The notes under the pieces were generated by a model. It was not told the origin of the DNA. It ran no database searches and worked only from the letters and a program-made list of their open reading frames with translations. DNA of 6,137 nt from an uncultured Christensenellaceae bacterium (lineage in GTDB: Bacteria > Bacillota > Clostridia > Christensenellales > Aristaeellaceae). Each line of letters begins with the position of its first letter. Position 1 is the stretch's first letter. The stretch is taken from positions 1 through 6,137 of the forward strand of contig CAJOPV010000133.1 of the NCBI GenBank assembly GCA_905236495.1, read 5' to 3'. Position numbers and translations under genes: made by a program. Positions 1-5,023 of the stretch are shown here, in pieces.

Positions 1-29
1 CCGCCGCGGCCTGTGTATGGAGGAGAAGA

Positions 30-788
30 ATGCTGTTTGGCACGGTGCATATCTATGGGGTGCTGATCGCCCTGGCGATTGGGCTGGGGGTGTATCTGTG
101 CTTAAAAAGGGAAAGGCGCATGGGCCTCAAAAAGGATACCAGCATCGACCTGGCCCTGTGGGTGATCCCGGCGGCGCTGGTGGGGGCAAGGCTGTATTAC
201 GTAGCCTTTCAGTGGGATATGTACCGGCAGGACCTGATCAGCATCCTGTATGTGTGGAAAGGCGGCCTGGCGATTTACGGCGGGGTGATCGGCGGGGTGA
301 TCGCGGGAGCATTCTTCGCCAAACGCAAAAAAGCGCCTTTCTTCGTGCTGGCTGATCTGGTGGCCCCCGCCCTGATCCTGGGCCAGGCGGTGGGCAGGTG
401 GGGGAATTACTTTAACGGCGAGGCCTACGGATACGCCATCACCGATCCCGCCTGGCAGTTTTTCCCCGTGGGCGTGCGGGTGGAAGGAACCTGGCACCTG
501 GCGACGTTCTTTTATGAATCGGCGTGGGATTTCATGGGTTTTCTGCTTTTGTGGCGGATGCGGGAAAGGGTCACGGCGAAGGGCAATCTGGCCCTGCTGT
601 ATCTATGCTGGTACGGCCTGGGCCGGGCGATCATCGAGGGATTGCGCACCGACAGCCTGATGTGGGGGCCGGTGCGGGTGAGCCAGGCGCTGTCTTTGCT
701 CTTGTGCCTTGCCTCCGGGATTGCCTTGATCCTTCGTCATCGGAAGCACCGGGGAGAAAAGCCTTACCCGATACAGACGGACGGCTGA
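30..788 (+). CDS. lgt: Prolipoprotein diacylglyceryl transferase Lgt
   Basis: Lgt moves a diacylglyceryl group from phosphatidylglycerol to the lipobox cysteine of prolipoproteins, the first step of lipoprotein maturation, in the cytoplasmic membrane. The 252-aa product is a polytopic membrane protein of usual length. The Lgt signature GRWGNYFNGEAYG is at residues 122-134 and includes the conserved Arg and the N-x-x-N-G-E pattern. Upstream are the W-K-G-G-L-A-I-Y-G-G loop (76-85) and a hydrophobic segment over 87-96; downstream are YES (162-164) and GLGRAIIEGLRTDS (196-209), the second conserved Arg/Glu region. The E. coli loop has a His where this protein has Tyr83; from memory Tyr is common in clostridial Lgt, so I do not read it as a defect. 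The ATG at 30 follows GGAGGAG (19-25) at good spacing. The promoter and upstream gene lie outside the window: bases 1-29 contain no stop codon and no recognisable gene end. A stem-loop terminator follows the stop. Confidence 0.97.
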   Translation: MLFGTVHIYGVLIALAIGLGVYLCLKRERRMGLKKDTSIDLALWVIPAALVGARLYYVAFQWDMYRQDLISILYVWKGGLAIYGGVIGGVIAGAFFAKRKKAPFFVLADLVAPALILGQAVGRWGNYFNGEAYGYAITDPAWQFFPVGVRVEGTWHLATFFYESAWDFMGFLLLWRMRERVTAKGNLALLYLCWYGLGRAIIEGLRTDSLMWGPVRVSQALSLLLCLASGIALILRHRKHRGEKPYPIQTDG

Positions 789-823
789 CAGCCGCCCCGG
801 CGGAGCACGGCTTCATTGAGCTG

Positions 824-899
824 GCTTTCTTAAGGGAAAGCACGAGGGGAACCGTTTCTCCCCTCGGAAAGATGGTTCCCCTCGCTTTATTTCGTTTTT
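824..899 (+). terminator. Rho-independent terminator of lgt, with extra stem arms
   Basis: An 11-bp perfect inverted repeat, CGAGGGGAACC (843-853) and GGTTCCCCTCG (874-884), is followed by a T-rich run (886-899, TTTATTTCGTTTTT), the standard intrinsic terminator layout for plus-strand transcription leaving lgt. The loop contains a third copy of the arm, TCCCCTCG (859-866), which can pair with CGAGGGGA (843-850) as an alternative 8-bp hairpin. A smaller 6-bp hairpin, GCTTTC (824-829) and GAAAGC (836-841), sits just before it. The region lies between convergent genes, so the long stem may also slow transcription from the coat operon, although the minus-strand side lacks a good U-tract. The 118 bases between the lgt stop and the coat gene stop hold no gene. 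Confidence 0.82.
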
Positions 900-906
900 C
901 CGTTCC

Positions 907-1200
907 TTACAGCGTTCCCCGCATCTGCTGATACTTGTCCTTGGCGGTCTGCACGTCCTGGGCGGCGGCGGGCTTCACGGGATACCAGCCCTGCTGGGCC
1001 ATGGCGTTGAAGATATCCAATTGGTCCTGGCCCATTTGCAGGTAGCAGTCGTTCATCACCTGTCGCATGCCGGGCTGGCTGGCCTCCAGTGTTTCGCTGG
1101 TGATGTTCGCCATGAGGGCCTTTTCCTGGTAGAGCAGATCGAAGGCCAGCTCCTGATCCGTCAGGGGCTGGGAAGCGTTGTTCGTTTGATTCTGGGGCAT
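907..1200 (-). CDS. CotF-family spore coat protein (small)
   Basis: This 97-aa protein resembles the Coat F family (PF07875), small ferritin-like helical proteins of the spore coat. The visible family pattern is an acidic start to helix 1 with DLLYQEKAL (21-29), continuing through ANITSETLEAS (31-41), then helix 2 beginning near PGMRQVMND (43-51) and ending with the characteristic aromatic turn QQGWYPVKPA (69-78). The N-terminus is a short Asn/Gln-rich tail and the C-terminus a Lys/Gln-rich helix. There is no signal peptide or membrane segment, as expected for a protein made in the mother cell and assembled onto the spore. The ATG at 1200 follows GGAGG (complement of 1209-1213) with 8 nt spacing. 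It is the second gene of a two-gene operon, 18 bp after the 69-aa gene. The role is inferred from family resemblance; expression in sporulation is not shown by the sequence. Confidence 0.87.
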   Translation of the reverse strand: MPQNQTNNASQPLTDQELAFDLLYQEKALMANITSETLEASQPGMRQVMNDCYLQMGQDQLDIFNAMAQQGWYPVKPAAAQDVQTAKDKYQQMRGTL

Positions 1201-1218
1201 CGTGCATTCCTCCTTCTT

Positions 1219-1428
1219 TTACTGGCAGCCGTTCAGGAAGCCCAGGATGGCGTCAAAATGCTGACGGTGATGCTGGGCCACGGAGGACGCCAGGTTTTTA
1301 AGCTGAGGGTTCTGGAACTGGTTTGCGTAGCTGGATGCGATGCGGCAGGCCGTGGCTACGTGGGTCAGCTGATCCTCCAGAACGCTCAGGTCCTTGGTGG
1401 TGAGGGCGCAGCCCTGTTGGTTGGGCAT
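1219..1428 (-). CDS. Small CotF-partner-like spore protein (69 aa)
   Basis: This 69-aa soluble helical protein is probably spore-associated. It begins MPNQQGCALTTKDLS and then reads L-E-D-Q-L (17-21), a tyrosine-bearing helix ASSYANQF (31-38), PQLKNLASSVAQHH (41-54) and QHFDAILGFLN (56-66). The pattern of L-T-x-K-D-L, E-D-Q-L, x-P-Q-L-K and H-x-x-H-F matches, as I remember them, the short proteins encoded directly upstream of CotF-like genes in Clostridia, which look like half of a ferritin-like helical bundle. I chose the ATG at 1428 because AAGGAGG (GGAGG is the complement of 1437-1441) precedes it by 8 nt. The same frame runs open far upstream to 1770, but that part is antisense to the hydrolase gene and has no comparable start. 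It is first in the operon with the 97-aa coat protein. No enzymatic function can be assigned. Confidence 0.8.
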   Translation of the reverse strand: MPNQQGCALTTKDLSVLEDQLTHVATACRIASSYANQFQNPQLKNLASSVAQHHRQHFDAILGFLNGCQ

Positions 1429-1498
1429 GATGATCTCCTCCTTTTTCGGTGATATTTTCATCATGCCCCGGATGGGTTTTTTTATACAGAGGTGAAGC
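1429..1498. promoter_or_regulatory. Divergent intergenic region, coat operon / serine hydrolase
   Basis: This 70-bp gap must hold, or lie close to, the promoters of the leftward coat operon and the rightward hydrolase gene. On the minus strand TATAAA (1486 to 1481) could be a -10 box, about 50 bases upstream of the coat operon start codon, but no convincing -35 box precedes it. An ATA (1486-1484) spaced 17 nt from CATGATGA resembles a sporulation sigma-E layout only weakly. On the plus strand TATACA (1483-1488) is too near the ATG at 1499 to be a normal -10 box. The plus-strand ribosome binding site is GAGGTG (1489-1494). No promoter can be called with confidence. Confidence 0.3.
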
Positions 1499-2635
1499 AT
1501 GAAAAACTGGGGCCTGTATCGCCTGGCGGTAAAGGGGCTGCCGCCCGGGGGCCGGATCCGGGAAAGCAGATTGCCGGAGGAATGGGCCCGCCGGGCAGAA
1601 GCGATCCTGCGGAAAAACCGCTGCGTGGGGGCGTCCCTGTGCCTGTTCGATGGGGAGGGGGCTGCAGGCACGCTGGCCTTCGGCGACGCCCGCCGGGGCG
1701 TGCCCGCCGAAATACGCACCGTGTATCGCTGCGCGTCGGTGAGCAAGTTCGTGACAGCCCTGGGGGCCATGAAGCTCCGGGAACGGGGCCTGGACCTGGA
1801 TCGGGATGTGAACGATTATCTTCCCTTCTCTCTGCGCCATCCCAAGGCCCCGGATAAGCCCATCACGCTGCGGATGCTGTTGACCCATACGGCGGGGCTT
1901 CGGGACGGGAGGGCCTACAATGCCGGCATCGGGCAGGGAATGGGCCTTTCTGAAATTTTGGCAGGGGATAGCTTTGCCCCGCATCTGCCGGGGGAGGGCT
2001 GGGAGTATTCCAACCTGGGGGGCGGCATCGCCGGAGCGGTGATGGAGGCCGCGTATGGGGATTTTGAGACGCTGATGCAGGAAACGGTCTTTTCTCCCCT
2101 GGGGGTGACGGCGACCTATTATCCCCAGAAGGCGCAGGGGACGCTGGCGGACGCTTACCGCATCCTGCCAAAGAGCAAAACCCCCAACTTCAACGGCGCC
2201 CAGCGGCAGGGCAAGCCCCTGCCCGTACCCTGCCGGGACGCGGAGCACCACTACAACCTGGCCCACGGCAGCCTGTGCCTCTCCGTTTCCGACCTGGCGA
2301 AGATCGGGGCGGCGGGGATGGGGATCGGCTTTCTGAAAAAGGAAAGCCTTCAGGACATGCGGACCGGCGTATCCCCCTTTACGGGACGGGCGAAAAACCT
2401 GTGGCAGGGGATCGGCACGTTTATCCTGAGGGATGAAAAGCTTTCGCCCCGCACGCTGTACGGGCACCAGGGCATGGCCTACGGGGCAGTGCACGGATTG
2501 TTTTTCGACCCGGAGGCAGGCAGGGGCTACGCGCTGCTCACCGCTGGGGCCAGCGAAGCCCGGCGGGGGGTGCTGGCGGATCTGAACGCAGATATGATCC
2601 GGCTTGTATTTCGGGAGGACGTATGGATCAGGTGA
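1499..2635 (+). CDS. Serine hydrolase, beta-lactamase class C / PBP-like family
   Basis: This is a serine hydrolase of the beta-lactamase family (PF00144), which includes class C beta-lactamases, DD-peptidases, esterases and D-amino-acid hydrolases. The three catalytic motifs are present in order: S-V-S-K at 80-83 (nucleophile Ser80, general base Lys83), Y-S-N at 170-172, and H-Q-G at 323-325 in place of K-T-G, as in esterase or DD-peptidase-like members. The conserved LRMLLTHTAGL (124-134) is also present, and 378 aa is typical for the fold. The substrate cannot be deduced. The N-terminus (MKNWGLYRLAVKGLPPGGR) has no hydrophobic signal peptide or lipobox, so the enzyme is probably cytoplasmic, which argues against a classical secreted beta-lactamase. 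The ATG at 1499 follows GAGGTG. The last 13 bp overlap recX, suggesting co-transcription and translational coupling. I see no terminator between the two genes. Confidence 0.93.
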   Translation: MKNWGLYRLAVKGLPPGGRIRESRLPEEWARRAEAILRKNRCVGASLCLFDGEGAAGTLAFGDARRGVPAEIRTVYRCASVSKFVTALGAMKLRERGLDLDRDVNDYLPFSLRHPKAPDKPITLRMLLTHTAGLRDGRAYNAGIGQGMGLSEILAGDSFAPHLPGEGWEYSNLGGGIAGAVMEAAYGDFETLMQETVFSPLGVTATYYPQKAQGTLADAYRILPKSKTPNFNGAQRQGKPLPVPCRDAEHHYNLAHGSLCLSVSDLAKIGAAGMGIGFLKKESLQDMRTGVSPFTGRAKNLWQGIGTFILRDEKLSPRTLYGHQGMAYGAVHGLFFDPEAGRGYALLTAGASEARRGVLADLNADMIRLVFREDVWIR

Positions 2636-3240
2636 CGGAAATCACCCGCCGGGGCGGAGTGGCGACGGTGAAGATGCTGTCCGGCGAGGTGCTGAAAATC
2701 CCCAGCGCCGTGTATCTGGAGCGGCGGCTGCGGGTGGGGGAGAAAACGGACCCGGAGGCGTACCGCCTCTTTATCCGGCAGCGGGGCTATCCTCACGCGC
2801 TGGAGATGGCGGTCAAATACCTGGCGCTGCGGGAGCGGAGCGAAAAAGAGGTAAGCGGGCGGCTGCGCCGGGCCTGCTACGACGAAGCCACCATTGCCCG
2901 GGTGATGGAAACCCTTTCCCTTCACGATCTGGTATCCGACGGGCGGTTTGCCGGGGAATGGGTGGAGAGCCGGGCGAAAAAGTACGGGCGGGGCCGTATC
3001 GCCCAGGAGCTTCGGCGAAAGGGCGTCGGGGAGGAAGAGGCCCAGCAGGCCCTGGAGGAATTGCCGGAGGAGGAAGAATACACCCGGGCCCGGGATCAGG
3101 CCATGAAAATGAAGCGGAAATTTCAAAACGATCCGCAAAAAATAACCCGGGCGCTGGTGCGCCGGGGCTACGGCTGGCAGATGGCACGCCGGGCCGCCGA
3201 GGAAGCGGTCAGATCAGCAGCGCCAGGGGCGGGATGGTGA
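2623..3240 (+). CDS. recX: Regulatory protein RecX
   Basis: RecX binds the RecA filament and modulates, usually restrains, RecA recombinase and coprotease activity. The 205-aa product has a beta-rich N-terminal region (1-55) followed by tandem three-helix RecX repeats. The first covers about 59-99 (ALEMAVKYLALRERSEKEV, then GRLRRACYDEATI). The second covers about 104-147 (VSDGRFAGEWVESRAKKYG, then I-x-x-E-L-R-R-K-G-V). The third covers about 153-196, ending ITRALVRRGYGWQMARRAAEE. The motifs D-x-x-F-A and Y-G-x-x-R-I are as expected, and the length is normal for Gram-positive RecX. The ATG at 2623 follows GGGAGG (2613-2618) and lies inside the end of the hydrolase gene. The 3' end overlaps the convergent AEC gene by 32 bp, and the region encoding the third repeat doubles, on the other strand, as an apparent terminator for that gene. 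No recA is in the window. Confidence 0.93.
   Translation: MDQVTEITRRGGVATVKMLSGEVLKIPSAVYLERRLRVGEKTDPEAYRLFIRQRGYPHALEMAVKYLALRERSEKEVSGRLRRACYDEATIARVMETLSLHDLVSDGRFAGEWVESRAKKYGRGRIAQELRRKGVGEEEAQQALEELPEEEEYTRARDQAMKMKRKFQNDPQKITRALVRRGYGWQMARRAAEEAVRSAAPGAGW
3137..3167 (-). terminator. Intrinsic terminator of the AEC gene, inside recX
   Basis: On the minus strand, CCCCGGCGC (3167 to 3159), loop ACCA (3158-3155) and GCGCCCGGG (3154 to 3146) form a 9-bp GC-rich stem with one internal C-C mismatch. It is followed at once by TTATTTTTT (3145 to 3137). Stem, tight loop and U-tract match a Rho-independent terminator about 40-70 nt after the AEC stop codon. It lies wholly within the recX coding sequence (codons for PQKITRALVRRG). 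On the plus strand the hairpin lacks a following T-run, so it should not stop recX mRNA. It could be a chance product of GC-rich codons after a Lys-Ile codon run. Confidence 0.62.
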
Positions 3241-4132
3241 GGAAGCAGAGCAATGTGCTCACCAGCACGCAGTTGGCGGAGAAATGTGTTTCACTGCGGT
3301 GCAATTCCGCCAGGTTAAAGATGATGGAGGCGCAGGGCGCGGCGGAAAGGATCAGGATGCTGGCCTTGAAGGGCAGGGACAAAGGCAGGAAATACACGCA
3401 GGCATAGCAGAAAAGCGGAAAGGCGATCAGCTTTGCCAACGCGACGCCATACACGAAGGGCTTTTCAAAAAGCGAACGGAAAGGCACCGTCGCAAGCCGA
3501 ATGCCCAGGATGATCATGCACATGGGCGTCGTCATTTTGCCCAGCAGATGAATGGCGCTGACAAGCATCTCCGGCAGGTAATGCCGCCCGCCTGTTAGGT
3601 ACAAAGGCAGCGCCACCGCAAAGCCCAGCACCGTGGGGTTCAGAAAAGCGGAGCGCAGGCTCATGTATTTCTTTTCCCCTGTTAAGCAGAATACGCCCAT
3701 GGTGAATACCAGGATATTCATGGAAATGATATAAGCGGCGGCATAGCCCGCCACCTGGGGCTGATCTGGCATCAAAGCCGTGATGATGGGGATGCCGAAA
3801 AAGCCCACGTTGCCCAGCACCGCGGCGATATTCAGCACCCGGTAGCGGGCGTCGGCGTATCTGCGGTGAAAAAGCGCGTACAGGATCGCCATGAAGGCGC
3901 TTTGCAGGGCGAAGGTCATCAGGAAAAACAGGCCCAGATCCCCCAGGGCGCCCCAGGAAAAATCCAGGTTTAAAAAGGCGGAGACGGGCAGGCAGGGGGA
4001 CAGGATATACACCAGCACCGCGGACAGCGTGGGCAGATGCTCCGCCGAGCCCTTTTTGAAGCGGCACAGCAGGTAGCCCGGCAGGATATACAAAAGCGTC
4101 AGCAATACGTTGCTCAAGGCGATGGAAAACAT
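3209..4132 (-). CDS. AEC-family (auxin efflux carrier-like) permease
   Basis: This is a secondary transporter of the auxin efflux carrier family (PF03547), a membrane protein likely to export or exchange a small organic anion; bacterial members include malate and malonate carriers, but the substrate here is unknown. The 307-aa product is strongly hydrophobic, with about ten membrane segments at roughly 4-23, 35-54, 65-88, 99-119, 128-150, 164-180, 190-210, 227-249, 255-273 and 285-305. Family landmarks are LPGYLLCRF (17-25), LSPCLP (44-49), LGNVGFFGIPI (106-116), LNPTVLGF (164-171), TTPMCMIILGIRLA (201-214) and SAAPCASIIFNLA (263-275). The ATG at 4132 follows GGAGG at 4 nt, slightly close, and starts directly at the first membrane helix. 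The same frame is open upstream to 4963, but that part is antisense to the nitroreductase. A perfect sigma-A promoter precedes the gene, which is probably monocistronic. Confidence 0.94.
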   Translation of the reverse strand: MFSIALSNVLLTLLYILPGYLLCRFKKGSAEHLPTLSAVLVYILSPCLPVSAFLNLDFSWGALGDLGLFFLMTFALQSAFMAILYALFHRRYADARYRVLNIAAVLGNVGFFGIPIITALMPDQPQVAGYAAAYIISMNILVFTMGVFCLTGEKKYMSLRSAFLNPTVLGFAVALPLYLTGGRHYLPEMLVSAIHLLGKMTTPMCMIILGIRLATVPFRSLFEKPFVYGVALAKLIAFPLFCYACVYFLPLSLPFKASILILSAAPCASIIFNLAELHRSETHFSANCVLVSTLLCFLTIPPLALLI

Positions 4133-4166
4133 GCTGCCTCCCCTTTCTTTTGTTTGAATGAAAGCA

Positions 4167-4195
4167 ATTATAGGCGCGGACGGGAAGAATGTCAA
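4167..4195 (-). promoter_or_regulatory. Perfect sigma-A promoter of the AEC permease gene
   Basis: Read on the minus strand, a -35 box TTGACA (4195 to 4190), a 17-nt spacer and a -10 box TATAAT (4172 to 4167) match the housekeeping consensus at every position. Transcription should start near 4160, giving a leader of about 27 nt that holds the GGAGG ribosome binding site (complement of 4137-4141). No intergenic riboswitch or attenuator fits in so short a leader. The box positions are direct observation; activity is inference. Confidence 0.9.
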
Positions 4196-4211
4196 GGAAA
4201 AGGCCTCCGCG

Positions 4212-4240
4212 TTGACGGATGGGCCCCGAAGTGATACACT
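4212..4240 (+). promoter_or_regulatory. Sigma-A promoter with extended -10 for nitroreductase-rarA
   Basis: TTGACG (4212-4217), a 17-nt spacer and TACACT (4235-4240) form a good housekeeping promoter. TG at 4232-4233, one base before the -10 box, makes an extended -10. The predicted start, about 7 nt beyond the -10 box, falls near 4247, on the AGGAG ribosome binding site (4247-4251), so the leader would be extremely short. Its -35 box is 16 bp from the -35 box of the leftward AEC promoter, so the two point away from each other and RNA polymerase may compete for the site. Confidence 0.75.
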
Positions 4241-4261
4241 ACGGTCAGGAGAGTGATGCTT

Positions 4262-5023
4262 ATGGATCGTTGCGCCCTGAACGGCTTTTTTGCCCCTGCG
4301 CAGAGAGAAAGATGGCTGGATGCCGTGGCCCAGCGCCGCAGCGTGCGTGCGTTTCTTGACGTGCCCACGGCGGAGCAGCTCAGCGCCCTGCACTACGCCG
4401 CCGCCCGGGTGTGCCTGCCCGGGGTGCGGATCATATTGGGGGAGGCCCCCAGCGCGCTGATATTCAGGAAGCTGCCCTTCGTGGAGCAGATCAGCGGCAC
4501 CAACCGCTTTGCCGCCATCATCGCCGATCCGCGAAAAGACCCTCATGCGACGCTGCACGCCGGCATCAGCGGCGAGGCCCTGATTCTGGAAGCGTCGGCC
4601 CTGGGGGTGGGCACGTGCTGGGTGATGAGCTTTAAGCGGAGCGGTGTTGCCCACCTGACCTTGGAGGAAGGGGAAAAGGTGCTGGCGGTAACGCCCCTGG
4701 GGCTCCCCGCGGAAAAGCAGGGGGAGGGCGGCAAGCGAAAGAAGCTGACCGAAATCTGCGCCGGTGACCCGGCCCAATGGCCCCTGTGGGCCTATAATGC
4801 CGCTGAGTGCGTGCGCAGGGCCCCTTCCGCCATGAACCGGCAGCCCTGGCGGCTTTCCTACGCCGGGCGCACGCTGATGCTCAGCAAAGGGGGGCTTGGG
4901 GCCGACCTGGATTTTGGCATTGCCGCCCTGCATTTGACCCTGGGAGTGGGGGACAGGCCCCACATCCTGCGCTGGGGCGAGGGCAGGGACATCATTTCCC
5001 TGGTAGCGGAGGACGAGGCATGA
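4262..5023 (+). CDS. Nitroreductase family protein, TM1586 type
   Basis: This is a putative FMN-dependent oxidoreductase of the nitroreductase superfamily, most like the TM1586-type group (PF14512), in which two nitroreductase-like halves sit in one chain. The first half has the FMN-phosphate motif RRSVRAF (25-31) and the helix GEALILEASALGVGTCWV (104-121). The second half has RRAPSAMNRQPWRLSY (185-200), resembling the S-x-x-N-x-Q-P-W flavin-site motif, and DFGIAALHLTLG (217-228). At 253 aa the length fits the group, and the protein is soluble with no signal peptide. Its substrate is unknown. The start is uncertain: GTG 4253, ATG 4256 and ATG 4262 share the frame. I prefer 4262, 10 nt after AGGAG (4247-4251), because the other two lie on or only 4 nt past it. 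It is first in a unit with rarA, with which it shares an ATGA stop/start overlap. Confidence 0.88.
   Translation: MDRCALNGFFAPAQRERWLDAVAQRRSVRAFLDVPTAEQLSALHYAAARVCLPGVRIILGEAPSALIFRKLPFVEQISGTNRFAAIIADPRKDPHATLHAGISGEALILEASALGVGTCWVMSFKRSGVAHLTLEEGEKVLAVTPLGLPAEKQGEGGKRKKLTEICAGDPAQWPLWAYNAAECVRRAPSAMNRQPWRLSYAGRTLMLSKGGLGADLDFGIAALHLTLGVGDRPHILRWGEGRDIISLVAEDEA

Noticed and set aside
17..355. 112-codon plus-strand frame overlapping the start of lgt
   Set aside because: It is a Gly/Arg/Pro-rich out-of-frame reading of lgt; the ATG falls within the lgt ribosome binding region and no independent site precedes it.
1481..1488. TATACA / TATAAA boxes in the coat-hydrolase gap as promoters
   Set aside because: Neither has a credible -35 partner, and the plus-strand box is too close to the start codon; kept only as a low-confidence regulatory region.
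1429..1770. N-terminal extension of the 69-aa coat-partner frame to 183 aa
   Set aside because: The extension lies opposite the hydrolase gene, is Arg/Pro-rich, and lacks a ribosome binding site as good as the one before the ATG at 1428.
1298..2494. A 398-codon minus-strand open frame opposite the serine hydrolase
   Set aside because: The translation is Pro/Arg/Gly/His-rich without motifs, and the opposing frame carries the complete S-x-x-K, Y-S-N and H-x-G motifs.
3274..3312. Inverted repeat TGGCGGA / TCCGCCA downstream of recX on the plus strand, considered as a recX terminator
   Set aside because: The loop is 25 nt and no T-run follows the second arm, so it does not look like an intrinsic terminator.
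4133..4963. N-terminal extension of the AEC permease frame to 584 aa
   Set aside because: The extra residues are antisense to the nitroreductase and show no membrane or family pattern; the ATG at 4132 has a ribosome binding site and sits just after a perfect promoter.
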